Shown piece after piece: positions 10,395-18,586 of a stretch of 64,000 nucleotides of DNA. The position numbers were made by a program, and so were the translations under genes. The first letter of the stretch is position 1; each line of letters opens with the position of its first letter. The stretch comes from Paraglaciecola sp. MB-3u-78 (GTDB lineage Bacteria > Pseudomonadota > Gammaproteobacteria > Enterobacterales > Alteromonadaceae): contig NZ_PJCF01000012.1 in NCBI RefSeq assembly GCF_002835935.1, positions 186,001 through 250,000 on the forward strand, given 5' to 3'. A model generated the notes under the pieces. It did not search any database. It had not been told where the DNA came from and was given only the letters and a program-made list of their open reading frames with translations.

Positions 10395-10448
10395 CAAATT
10401 GCCGGGGCGCAATTTGTGTGAGTCACGCGCTGGGGGACGCGTACTCAC
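10395..10448. repeat. Two adjacent inverted repeats in the gene-free stretch
   Basis: CAAATTGC (10395-10402) pairs with GCAATTTG (10409-10416). Immediately after it, GTGAGTCACGCG (10418-10429) pairs with CGCGTACTCAC (10438-10448) with one bulge. A smaller hairpin with a short T run lies at 10326-10345 (TCGGC-TAA-GCCGA). None has a clear terminator layout for the minus-strand gene; they could be mRNA 3'-end structures or a palindromic repeat unit. Confidence 0.55.
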
Positions 10449-10503
10449 GATCACTGTTTGGCAATACGGGGAGGATTAGGGGGAATGCCGGATAGCGGCT
10501 TCT

Positions 10504-12591
10504 TTACTTTGGGCTATCCATGCCCTGCGCCCTTTGGCCATCAGCTAAATCAAGCAAAAATGCGAACTCTCTGGCGGTGTCTTCGAGGTGTTTAAAACGA
10601 CCTGACTTGCCGCCGTGTCCGGCTTCCATATCCGTATGCAACAGTAATTGATTATCATCGGTTTTGAGGGCCCGTAATTTCGCCACCCATTTGGCTGGCT
10701 CCCAATATTGTACCTGGGAGTCATGCAAGCCCGTCACCACCAGCATGTTGGGATAATCCTGAACGCGGACTTGATCATAGGGACTGTAAGACAGCATATA
10801 GCGGTAGTATTGTTCGGCATTGGGATTGCCCCATTCATCATACTCACCGGTAGTTAAGGGAATAGACTCATCTAACATGGTGGAAACGATGTCAACAAAC
10901 GGCACAGCAGCCACGACGCCCTTATAAAGTTGCGGTGCCTGGTTAATGATCGCGCCCATTAATAAGCCCCCGGCACTGCCGCCCATGGCAAATACCTTGT
11001 CCTTCGCGCCGTAGCCCTTTTCCACTAAGGCCTTGCTCACATCAATAAAATCATTGAAGGTATTTTTTTTGTTGAGTAATTTGCCTTGTTCATACCAGTG
11101 CCGACCTAAGTCTTCACCCCCACGTACATGGGCCACTGCATAGACAAAACCCCGATCCAATAAGCTCAAATTTGCCGAGCTAAAGCCGATATCCATACTA
11201 TGGCCATAAGAGCCGTAGGCGTAAATAAGAATGGGGTTGTGGTGATTAAATAGGCTCTTTCGATACACCAGCGAAACCGGTACTTGCTCTCCGTCTCTTG
11301 CTGCTATCCATAGGCGTTCGCTTTGGTAGTCGTCACTGGAAAATGTGCCCATCACTTTGCTTTGTTTCAGTAAGACGGTTTCCCCGGTATTTAGATCTAA
11401 CTCATACACCGAGGATGGTGTGGTAAACGAGGTGTATTGATAACGAAACTTGCTGCTATTGGGCTCAGGGTTATGATGACTAAATACGGAATAAGTCGGG
11501 TCATTAAAGGTCAGTGTTTTGGACTCCCCGGTCGTCAGGCTAATTTGCCGCAGCAGGGGCAAACCGGCCTGGCGTTCCTCAACCATCAACCAGCCTTGCA
11601 TCAGCTCAAAGCTTTCCAATAACACATCGGGCCGCTCTGGAATTAGGGTTGTCCACCCGGTACAATCTTTATTCATTGGCTCTGTGGTGGTCAGCAAGGC
11701 GAAGTTTTTAGCATTTTTGTTACTGTTGACGTAAAACTGCCCATCAAAGTGCTCAATACTGTATTCATGGGCACGCTGGCGAGGTAAAAATGACACAAAA
11801 TTGTCAGTAGGGGAGTCTGCGGCTAAGACTAAACTCTCACAGGTAAGCGTACTTTCGATGCCAATAACCAGGTACTGTTCAGAGCGTGTTTTGTAAATGC
11901 TGAGATAAAAGGTATCGTCCAATTCTTCATATACCAGCACGTCATTGGCAACCAGATCGCCCAAGGTGTGCCGATAAACGCGATAAGGTAATAATGTTTC
12001 CGGATGTATCTTGACGTAAAAAAGGGTTTGATTGTCATTGGCCCACTCAACACTGGCTACATCTTCAATCACATCGACACAGTCTTCACCGGTGCTAAGG
12101 TTTTTGATCCGCAAAGTGTATTGCCGACGTCCGACGATATCTTCCGCATAGGCCATTAACATGGAGTCACTGGAAAGGGCCAGTCCACCCAACTGGTAAT
12201 AGGCCTGGCCACTGGCGCGATCATTGCAATCTAATAGCAGTTCCTGTGGTGCAGCCATTGAATCCGGGCTGCGGGTAAAAATAGGAAAATCTTTGTCTTC
12301 TTCAAAACGGGACAGGTACCAAAAACCCTTTTTAAAATACGGCACCGACTCTAGTTGCGGCTCCTGCCGGGCAACCATCTCAGCATACAAATCTCTTTGC
12401 AGTGTTGCCAATGGCGCCATTTGCTGTTCGGTGTAAGCATTTTCCTGCTCCAGGTATTCCAATACCTCAGGGGATCCCCGTGTGTCATCCCGCAACCAAA
12501 AATAATCATCACTTCGTTGATGATCATGAACGTCATGGATATGTGGTTTTTTTGGGGCAGTAGGGGCACAGAGAGTGGTTTTTGAGCTCAT
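10504..12591 (-). CDS. ptrB: Oligopeptidase B (S9A prolyl oligopeptidase family)
   Basis: The enzyme cleaves short peptides after Arg or Lys. The N-terminal part contains YFWLRDDTR, the usual S9A signature, followed by a seven-bladed propeller. The C-terminal alpha/beta hydrolase domain carries the nucleophile motif GGSAGGLLMG, an Asp in VVTGLHDSQVQYWEPAKW and the His in AGHGGKSGR. Length (about 695 residues from the chosen ATG at 12591) matches the family. The frame could extend to 12660, but the extra 23 residues are not family-like, so MSSKTTLC is preferred. No signal peptide is apparent with that start, which suggests a cytoplasmic enzyme. It is an isolated transcription unit, convergent with the secreted-protein genes. 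Confidence 0.9.
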   Translation of the reverse strand: MSSKTTLCAPTAPKKPHIHDVHDHQRSDDYFWLRDDTRGSPEVLEYLEQENAYTEQQMAPLATLQRDLYAEMVARQEPQLESVPYFKKGFWYLSRFEEDKDFPIFTRSPDSMAAPQELLLDCNDRASGQAYYQLGGLALSSDSMLMAYAEDIVGRRQYTLRIKNLSTGEDCVDVIEDVASVEWANDNQTLFYVKIHPETLLPYRVYRHTLGDLVANDVLVYEELDDTFYLSIYKTRSEQYLVIGIESTLTCESLVLAADSPTDNFVSFLPRQRAHEYSIEHFDGQFYVNSNKNAKNFALLTTTEPMNKDCTGWTTLIPERPDVLLESFELMQGWLMVEERQAGLPLLRQISLTTGESKTLTFNDPTYSVFSHHNPEPNSSKFRYQYTSFTTPSSVYELDLNTGETVLLKQSKVMGTFSSDDYQSERLWIAARDGEQVPVSLVYRKSLFNHHNPILIYAYGSYGHSMDIGFSSANLSLLDRGFVYAVAHVRGGEDLGRHWYEQGKLLNKKNTFNDFIDVSKALVEKGYGAKDKVFAMGGSAGGLLMGAIINQAPQLYKGVVAAVPFVDIVSTMLDESIPLTTGEYDEWGNPNAEQYYRYMLSYSPYDQVRVQDYPNMLVVTGLHDSQVQYWEPAKWVAKLRALKTDDNQLLLHTDMEAGHGGKSGRFKHLEDTAREFAFLLDLADGQRAQGMDSPK

Positions 12592-12955
12592 AATCAACTT
12601 TACATGATGGAAATACCCTAATGATAACACCGCAGTAAGTGTGCCACCAATAACACTCACGTGCTCACTGATGGCCCAGCAAATTGATCCTGGTTTATAT
12701 TTTTTCGGATATTGAGAGCGGGGGAGCCCTTAGTCATTGAAGCCATTTGATTTTGCCCTCAGGCAGAAGAATACCAGAATGACTTCTGTTATCCCATCAA
12801 AGCCGAATAGGCTGATGGAGAAAAAATTGCTCGGAGTAAAGAACTTTGTGGATACTTTGAGCTCTCTTCCATTACTATCTGGTTTCCACAGAAGCAGGAC
12901 AAAAATAAGCTGGATGCCTGTGGTCGAAGACCATCCCCTTGCACGGACCTAAAAC
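12592..12955. other. Gene-free stretch
   Basis: Short open frames exist on both strands here, but none has a recognisable product or a convincing ribosome-binding site. I see no RNA gene or strong repeat. Confidence 0.5.
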
Positions 12956-13106
12956 TCAATCCCCTCCGCCAATTCGTTTACCAGCGGTTTTTTCCGCCAT
13001 CAGCGCCTCCATATCCAAGGGCAGGTGCTGTTCGTTCTCAGATGCAAATATGGGGGCTTGATCGTCATAGAAAACCTCGGGTTCAAAAAGCCTGAGTTTA
13101 TGTAGA
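12956..13106 (-). pseudogene. 3' remnant of a penicillin/AHL acylase gene
   Basis: On the minus strand a frame ending at TGA 12956-12958 encodes FYDDQAPIFASENEQ, then LPLDMEALMAEKTAGKRIGG. This closely matches the last 40 residues of the intact acylase at 21423-23573 (HYDDQAPIFASEKERRLPLD and LMAEKTSDKRIGGG). Upstream of FYDDQ the similarity stops and the frame closes within about 60 bp. The rest of the gene is missing, so this is debris of a second, diverged acylase copy. Confidence 0.8.
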
Positions 13107-13272
13107 ACCGAATAGCTATATTGTGCAAGTACTGGCAGTCACATGTAGTCGCGATTGCGAATACAGTGCTGCCAGACAAAGTTAGTGTTTGTAGTATTAA
13201 GGCGCTTAACTTTTTAATTTGCTGAGGATGTTGACCAGTTCACCACTGGTGTCCATAACTTTATTAAAACGC

Positions 13273-13313
13273 CCATTGTAACAATGATCAAATGACGCAA
13301 CATTTTACAATGG
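13273..13313. repeat. Inverted repeat CCATTGTAA / TTACAATGG
   Basis: The 9-bp arms (13273-13281 and 13305-13313) are separated by 23 bp. The left part (CCCATTGTAA...TCAAATGAC) resembles the dispersed motif found before the acylase gene (21343) and before the riboflavin synthase gene (24381). Confidence 0.5.
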
Positions 13314-13340
13314 ATTACGACGGGCTCATTAATCTCGTCG

Positions 13341-14123
13341 TTAATTAATCAGCGTAGTGCCACCATCTACTGGAATAATTTGTCCAGTGATAAACGCGCC
13401 AGCTTGACTGGCCAACATAATAGCAACACCAGCGATATCGCTTGGTTCTCCCCAGCGTCTCATGGGAATCGTTTGTAGTTCTTCATCAAAAGCGGCTTGG
13501 TCTGTGCTTAGAAATTCGGTCATCTTTGAGTAAAAACGCCCTGGCGCAATGGCATTGACTCGAATGTGGGACGCTGCCAATTCAGTGGCTAATATTCTTG
13601 TTACCTGATGAATGGCTGATTTTGATACGGCGTAACTAAAGGTATCCAAGCCATTGCCCAAGATCCCAGCAATGGAACCTATATTTATCACAGTAGAAGT
13701 GTTTTTTGCATCGGCATTTTTAGCTAGAAGGGGGGTTAATGCTTGAGTTAAGAAAAATGGGCTCTTAACATTGATATCCATGACTTTGTCCCAGCCACTC
13801 TCAGGAAACTGACCAAAAGGTGCTCCCCAAGCTGTTCCAGCGTTGTTTACCAAGACATCAATATGATCTTCACGTTTATTAATTTCTTGGACTAATTGGC
13901 TTAACCCTTCACTAGTCGACGCATCGCCAGGCAGTGGAATACACTCACCAAATTTACTTAGCTCTTCGGCTGCAGCAATGCAGGCTTGTGCTTTACGACC
14001 TGTGATGTAAACACGTTTTGCCCCAGCTTCAAGAAAGCCTTGGGCCATAAAGGCACCTAAACCACGATAACCACCGGTAATAACACAGATTTTTTCTTGC
14101 ATAGAAAATAGATTTTCAAACAT
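13341..14123 (-). CDS. Short-chain dehydrogenase/reductase, RhlG/FabG-like
   Basis: A 260-residue classical SDR. The NAD(P)-binding motif TGGYRGLG is at about residues 17-24, NNAG near 92-95, the catalytic Ser in INIGSIAG near 147, and the YAVSK Tyr/Lys pair near 164-168; it ends PVDGGTTLIN. Such enzymes reduce or oxidise a ketone or alcohol on acyl or small substrates. AAGGAG stands six bases before ATG. It is divergent from a second SDR gene with about 415 bp between them, and with the crotonase downstream of that gene it may belong to an acyl-CoA or hydroxy-acid pathway (inference). The substrate cannot be told from sequence. Confidence 0.88.
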   Translation of the reverse strand: MFENLFSMQEKICVITGGYRGLGAFMAQGFLEAGAKRVYITGRKAQACIAAAEELSKFGECIPLPGDASTSEGLSQLVQEINKREDHIDVLVNNAGTAWGAPFGQFPESGWDKVMDINVKSPFFLTQALTPLLAKNADAKNTSTVINIGSIAGILGNGLDTFSYAVSKSAIHQVTRILATELAASHIRVNAIAPGRFYSKMTEFLSTDQAAFDEELQTIPMRRWGEPSDIAGVAIMLASQAGAFITGQIIPVDGGTTLIN

Positions 14124-14538
14124 TTAGTTCTCCTTTTAAAGTATTTGCTCAATTTACCAAAGAAATCCCTTTGAAGAATATTTTTTAGAGTGATGATCAA
14201 TAAATATGAGGTATGCACTTGGTTGATAAAAACAATGCACAAACCACCTATTGTCAATATTATAAAATAACTCTAAGTAATTGATTATATTTGAATAAAT
14301 ATCTAAGTTACGTGATGTCTTAGCTAGATTTGATGTGTTGTGACATCGCTTTGGTCAGTCTGAATTTGCTTGGGTGGCAGTAGGCAGCGCACTGCTATCC
14401 CGTCCTGAATGGGGTAATCTTTTATAAACCAAACCTTTGGACTATCTAAAATTGATTCCCAAAGAACATGTGGGTATTGATTTAAATGGGTACTCAATAA
14501 AGGTCCGAGATAAATAATTAAAATAAGGGAGAGACCTT
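14124..14538. other. Divergent intergenic region between two SDR genes
   Basis: A 415-bp AT-rich stretch that must contain the promoters of both SDR genes. I see no open frame of note and no convincing promoter hexamer pair. Confidence 0.5.
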
Positions 14539-15318
14539 TTGGAACTACAGGATAAAATTGTTGTAATCACTGGTGCCGGCAGCGGTATTGGTCGAGCTTT
14601 AGCCGTACGCTTTCACGCAGCAGGCGCTAAGAAGATTGTGGCTGTGGATATCAATCTAGGTAACGCCCAAGTTACGGCTGACATGGTGAATGGTGTTGCC
14701 ATGATGGCCGATGTTGCTAAGGAAGATGATATCTGTCGCGTGATCGAAGAAACGGAAGCCAAGGTTGGCGCCATCGACCTGTTTTGCTCCAATGCGGGTG
14801 TGGCTATAGGTGAAAGCATCGATTCCCCAAATAGTGAATGGCAGGCAAGCTGGGATATCAATGTCATGTCTCATGTTTATGCTGCGCGTCACTTAGTGCC
14901 GCTCATGGTCGCTAGGGGCGGTGGCTATTTTTTAAATACCTCATCGGCTGCAGGCTTGCTCAACCAGATTGGTGGCGCTGCTTATGGTGTCAGCAAACAC
15001 GCTGCAGTCGGTTTTGGTGAGTGGTTGGCTATTCATCATAAGCATGAGGGAATTAACGTTTCTATGCTGTGCCCCCAAGCGGTGCGCACACCCATGACCG
15101 CAGTGGATAACGATGCCATCGCCGCCGCTGCGAGCAATGGCATGATAGAGCCAGAAGAGCTTGCCAATTGTGTTGTCGAAGAACTACGCAAAGAGAGTTT
15201 TTTGATACTACCTCACGCCATTGTGCAGGAATATATGGGCAACAAAACAACTAACTACGATCGTTGGATTGGCGGCATGAATAAACTCATGCGTCACATT
15301 ATGGGGATCAGCAAATAA
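14539..15318 (+). CDS. Short-chain dehydrogenase/reductase
   Basis: A 259-residue classical SDR: TGAGSGIGRA at about residues 11-20, NAG in FCSNAGVAIG, a catalytic Ser in NTSSAAG and YGVSK as the Tyr-x-x-x-Lys pair. It starts at TTG with a strong AAGGGAGAG six bases upstream; no in-frame ATG fits the family start. The C-terminal part (after about 190) is unlike FabG and closer to broad-range alcohol or acyl dehydrogenases. It is followed after 136 bp by the crotonase gene in the same direction, so the two may work in one degradation pathway; this is inferred from position. The substrate is unknown. Confidence 0.88.
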   Translation: MELQDKIVVITGAGSGIGRALAVRFHAAGAKKIVAVDINLGNAQVTADMVNGVAMMADVAKEDDICRVIEETEAKVGAIDLFCSNAGVAIGESIDSPNSEWQASWDINVMSHVYAARHLVPLMVARGGGYFLNTSSAAGLLNQIGGAAYGVSKHAAVGFGEWLAIHHKHEGINVSMLCPQAVRTPMTAVDNDAIAAAASNGMIEPEELANCVVEELRKESFLILPHAIVQEYMGNKTTNYDRWIGGMNKLMRHIMGISK

Positions 15319-15454
15319 AATTGTTTGAAATGAGTTTTGTAGTGAGTGCTAGAACTGAAGACATTAACGATGGTTTAAAGGTGTTATGTACGAGTTTATC
15401 TATTTATGCATTCGATCAGTAAATTAAAGTCAGTTAAAGAATATAGGAATTAAT

Positions 15455-16282
15455 ATGAGTTTTTCATCCAAGGTATTAAGCATCGAAAAACAGGGGCAGG
15501 TCGGTATAGTTTGGTTAGACCGTGAAGCCAAATACAATGCACTTTCAACCGAATTGTGGTCCGCTATTCCTCACGCACTTGACGCACTGTGCGAAGACGG
15601 CGAGATAGGAGCAATAATCCTCGCCGGTCGTGGCAAACACTTCTGCGCCGGTATCGACCTAGTAGAAGACGGCCTAAGCGCACATAAAAATGCCAAGGCC
15701 CGCTCCAAAGCCGAAGCCAATATTCAACAGCTAGCCAATACTCAAAAGTTTCAGGGTGCGATTACGGCCATAGCCGACTGTGCGGTGCCAGTTGTAGCGG
15801 TTGTGCAGGGCTTTTGCCTGGGGGCGGGGGTTGATCTGATTACCGCCTGCGATATTCGCATAGCCAGTGCATGTTCAGTATTTAGCGTACGTGAAACACG
15901 ACTGGGGCTGGTTGCCGATGTGGGCACCTTGCAGCGCCTACCTAAAATACTTAATGCGGGTCATGTTGCAGAGCTAGCCTACACCGGTAAAGATATCAAG
16001 GCCGATCGCGCCGAAAAAATTGGTTTGGTTAACGATGTTTACGAATCGGCCGAAGCTACCATGGCAGCAGGTATGGCCCTCGCCAATGAAATCGCCGCTA
16101 ACTCGCCGATGGCAGTGCGTGGCACCAAGTTTATTTTGCGTAAGTCTGAAGACATGACCGACGAGCAGAGCTTATTGTTGAATGGTATGTTTACTATGAT
16201 GACCAGTTTGCAGTCTAATGATTTGCAAGAGGGGATAAAGGCATTTTCAGAGCGAAGAGCGCCGAAGTTTACAGGTAGCTAA
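15455..16282 (+). CDS. Crotonase-fold enzyme, dienoyl-CoA isomerase-like
   Basis: A 275-residue enoyl-CoA hydratase/isomerase family member. It has the CoA oxyanion-hole segments HFCAGIDL (residues 62-69) and GFCLGAGVDL (119-128). The segment GVDLITACDIR...GLVADVGTLQRLPK closely follows mitochondrial delta3,5-delta2,4-dienoyl-CoA isomerase (ECH1). All three acidic residues known in that enzyme are present here, as D127, E147 and D155. The likely role is to shift double bonds of dienoyl-CoA intermediates during breakdown of unsaturated acids. AGGAAT precedes the ATG. The neighbouring SDR and the downstream CoA-hydrolase gene support acyl-CoA metabolism. A plain enoyl-CoA hydratase is less likely because of the acidic triad. 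Confidence 0.88.
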   Translation: MSFSSKVLSIEKQGQVGIVWLDREAKYNALSTELWSAIPHALDALCEDGEIGAIILAGRGKHFCAGIDLVEDGLSAHKNAKARSKAEANIQQLANTQKFQGAITAIADCAVPVVAVVQGFCLGAGVDLITACDIRIASACSVFSVRETRLGLVADVGTLQRLPKILNAGHVAELAYTGKDIKADRAEKIGLVNDVYESAEATMAAGMALANEIAANSPMAVRGTKFILRKSEDMTDEQSLLLNGMFTMMTSLQSNDLQEGIKAFSERRAPKFTGS

Positions 16283-16324
16283 ACAGCTAACAGAGTGACA
16301 TATGTGTTGTCTGGGAGACTTTGC

Positions 16325-16466
16325 TTTTCTCTGTGCTCTCTGTGCGCGGCACCCGGTGTTCTCGGTGGTTCAAATATCTTGTTCTTTGGCCTTTCAACTA
16401 CAAAAATTTTCACCACAGAGAACAAAGAGCGTCGGGCGCCGAGCGCTGCGCTACACAGAGGAAAGA
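16325..16466. repeat. Imperfect inverted repeat element (about 140 bp)
   Basis: The left arm begins TTTCTCTGTGCTCTCTGTGC and ends CTCGGTGG. The reverse complement of the right arm begins TTTCCTCTGTGTAGCGCAGC and ends TTCTCTGTGGTG. GGC-rich blocks (GCGCGGCACCCGG, GGCGCCCGA) face each other, with an AT-rich centre containing TTTCAACTACAAAAATTTTC. It looks like an intergenic palindromic repeat or miniature element. No convincing gene lies within it. Confidence 0.55.
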
Positions 16467-16645
16467 AATATTAAATGACAAGATCTTTGTAGTTCGTACA
16501 TCTGCCTGGAAAGATTATATTAACGACCCACTAAGGATACTAAATACAGATCCAAGGGATTGGGTAAAGGTGGGCAGTAATTAAGATGGAATGGTATAAA
16601 AGCGATGCTAAATGGTAACTCTAAGGATCTAGATCAAGTTCATAA

Positions 16646-18586
16646 ATGAGAAATGGTGATAAGGTAAAGGAAATTCCTTTTCTTAGTAGACTGTTTTGTA
16701 TGCAACTCGTAAAGTCTCAATTCGGTAATAAAATTGATTGGCATAGTCTTTTAGATTCAGGTAATCGGGTTTTTATTGGCTCAAATGCAGCGGTACCTAA
16801 TGCGCTAATCGATAGCCTTATTGAAGATGGGAAAGGCTTAAACGATATCGAAGTGACCCATATAAGCACATTATCAGACGACAAATGGGCTTTGCCTGAG
16901 TACGCTTCAAGGTTCAAAGTTAATACTTTCTTTATTCACGGCAAGCTTATTCGAAAAGCTGTGGAAGAAGGACGCGCAGACTACACGCCTTGTTTCTTAT
17001 CAGAAGTCTCTGGTTTGTTCACTGACGATATATTACCCCTCGATGCCGCCTTAATTATGGTCTCGCCACCTGACGAATTAGGATTTTGTTCATTAGGGGT
17101 ATCTGTAGATGTGGTGATGTCGGCAGCGCGAGCAGCAAAACATATTATTGCACAAGTGAATCCACATATGCCGCGAACGTGTGGACATTCATTTCTGCAT
17201 ATAAGTGAGTTTAGTGCGTGTATTGAACATCAACAAATCTTGCCTGAAGTCGCTATACCTGAAGCGACAAAAATAATCGACCGAATTGGTCAATATGTCG
17301 CCATGTTAGTTGAAGACGGCGCTACCTTACAATTAGGCATTGGTAAAATTCCCGATGCAGTGACACGGTATCTGCATAATCATAAAAATCTAGGTGTTCA
17401 TTCGGAAATGATTAGTGACGGAGTGGTTGATTTAATTCAGCGTGGCATTGTGAATAATAGGTACAAAACCTTTCACCCAGGTAAAACAGTGGTCAGTTTT
17501 TGCTTCGGTACTCAAAAGCTATATGATTTTGTTGATATGAATCCGCATATCGAGTTTTATCCTTCTTCTTATGTCAATAAACCCGCTAATATTGCGAAAA
17601 ATGACAATATGGTGGCAATTAATAGCGCACTAGAAGTCGACTTGAGCGGACAAGTGGTATCTGACTCAATTGGGGATCATTTTTATAGTGGGATCGGAGG
17701 CCAAGTAGATTTTGTAACCGGGGCCTCGAAAAGTAAAAACGGAAAACCTATTATTGCACTGCCTTCAACTGCAAGAAACGGCGAAGTATCGCGGATAGTG
17801 GCGACGCTAACTGAAGGTTCTGGCGTAGTGACATCCCGGGGTAATGTGCACTATGTTGTAACCGAGTTTGGTATAGCAAGTCTTCAGGGCAAAAGTGTGC
17901 GCGAGCGAGCTCTTGAATTAATTCGTGTTGCCCATCCCAAATTCAGAGATGAATTACTCGAGCAAATTAGAAAGAAATATTGGGTTCCCGATTATCAAAA
18001 AAACACTCCAACCGATATTCCTGAATTAGGTGATATGCAGCTTTTACGTTTAGACATGAATAAGCTGTTTTATTTACGGCCACTCAATCCTTCTGACGAG
18101 CGACGTTTGCAAGAGTTTTTTTATTCACATACCAAAGAAACGCTTGCAATGCGCTATAACTATACACCTGGTCCAATGACGCGGGAAAAATCCTGTGATT
18201 TGGTTAGCGTTGATCAAACTAAGGATGTGGCGTTAACTATTGTGCGACAAGAAGGGTCGAAAGTGCGTATCGAGGCGGTAGGACGTTATTATTTCATTTC
18301 ACAACAAAATTCCTGTGAAGTGGCGTTTGTTACACGAGAAACTAATCAGGGCCAAGGCATGGCTACACGGCTATTGCAAACCATGATAGATATTGCCGAA
18401 AAGCGAGGCCTTGAAACCATGTTCGCGTTAGTAAAAAGCAATAATAAAGCGATGATTTCAGTGTTTGAACAGTTCGGTTTTGTGCGTTCTTGTCATTCTG
18501 ACTTTCAAGAAATTGAACTAACAAAATACTTAAATACTGATGGAAAATCGATTAAAACCGACACCACTCAAGGAGAATCGAAATGA
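16646..18586 (+). CDS. Acetyl-CoA hydrolase/CoA-transferase fused to a GNAT acetyltransferase
   Basis: The first ~470 of 646 residues form an acetyl-CoA hydrolase / 4-hydroxybutyrate CoA-transferase fold: GIGKIPDAV (231-239), then VHSEMISDGVVDL with the presumed catalytic Glu at 254, a glycine-rich GIGGQVDFVTGAS, and SRGNVHYVVTEFGIASLQGK. Residues about 480-635 are a GNAT domain with the acetyl-CoA loop NQGQGMATRLL. The family either hydrolyses acyl-CoA or moves CoA between acids; the GNAT part would acetylate a protein Lys or a small amine. The start is uncertain: no good ribosome-binding site precedes the ATG at 16646, and ATG 16700 is an alternative. The stop overlaps the deacetylase start by 4 bp (ATGA), showing translational coupling with the next gene. 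Confidence 0.87.
   Translation: MRNGDKVKEIPFLSRLFCMQLVKSQFGNKIDWHSLLDSGNRVFIGSNAAVPNALIDSLIEDGKGLNDIEVTHISTLSDDKWALPEYASRFKVNTFFIHGKLIRKAVEEGRADYTPCFLSEVSGLFTDDILPLDAALIMVSPPDELGFCSLGVSVDVVMSAARAAKHIIAQVNPHMPRTCGHSFLHISEFSACIEHQQILPEVAIPEATKIIDRIGQYVAMLVEDGATLQLGIGKIPDAVTRYLHNHKNLGVHSEMISDGVVDLIQRGIVNNRYKTFHPGKTVVSFCFGTQKLYDFVDMNPHIEFYPSSYVNKPANIAKNDNMVAINSALEVDLSGQVVSDSIGDHFYSGIGGQVDFVTGASKSKNGKPIIALPSTARNGEVSRIVATLTEGSGVVTSRGNVHYVVTEFGIASLQGKSVRERALELIRVAHPKFRDELLEQIRKKYWVPDYQKNTPTDIPELGDMQLLRLDMNKLFYLRPLNPSDERRLQEFFYSHTKETLAMRYNYTPGPMTREKSCDLVSVDQTKDVALTIVRQEGSKVRIEAVGRYYFISQQNSCEVAFVTRETNQGQGMATRLLQTMIDIAEKRGLETMFALVKSNNKAMISVFEQFGFVRSCHSDFQEIELTKYLNTDGKSIKTDTTQGESK

Noticed and set aside
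10395-10448. Integron attC-like site
   Set aside because: The hairpins lack the expected core-site ends (GTTRRRY/RYYYAAC), and no integrase gene is visible.
12737-12952. Plus-strand open frame of 71 codons
   Set aside because: No recognisable domain, no convincing ribosome-binding site, and it sits among gene debris.
16321-16584. Plus-strand open frame of 87 codons before the CoA-hydrolase gene
   Set aside because: It spans the inverted-repeat element, and its protein looks like translated repeat (RGTRCSRWFKYL).
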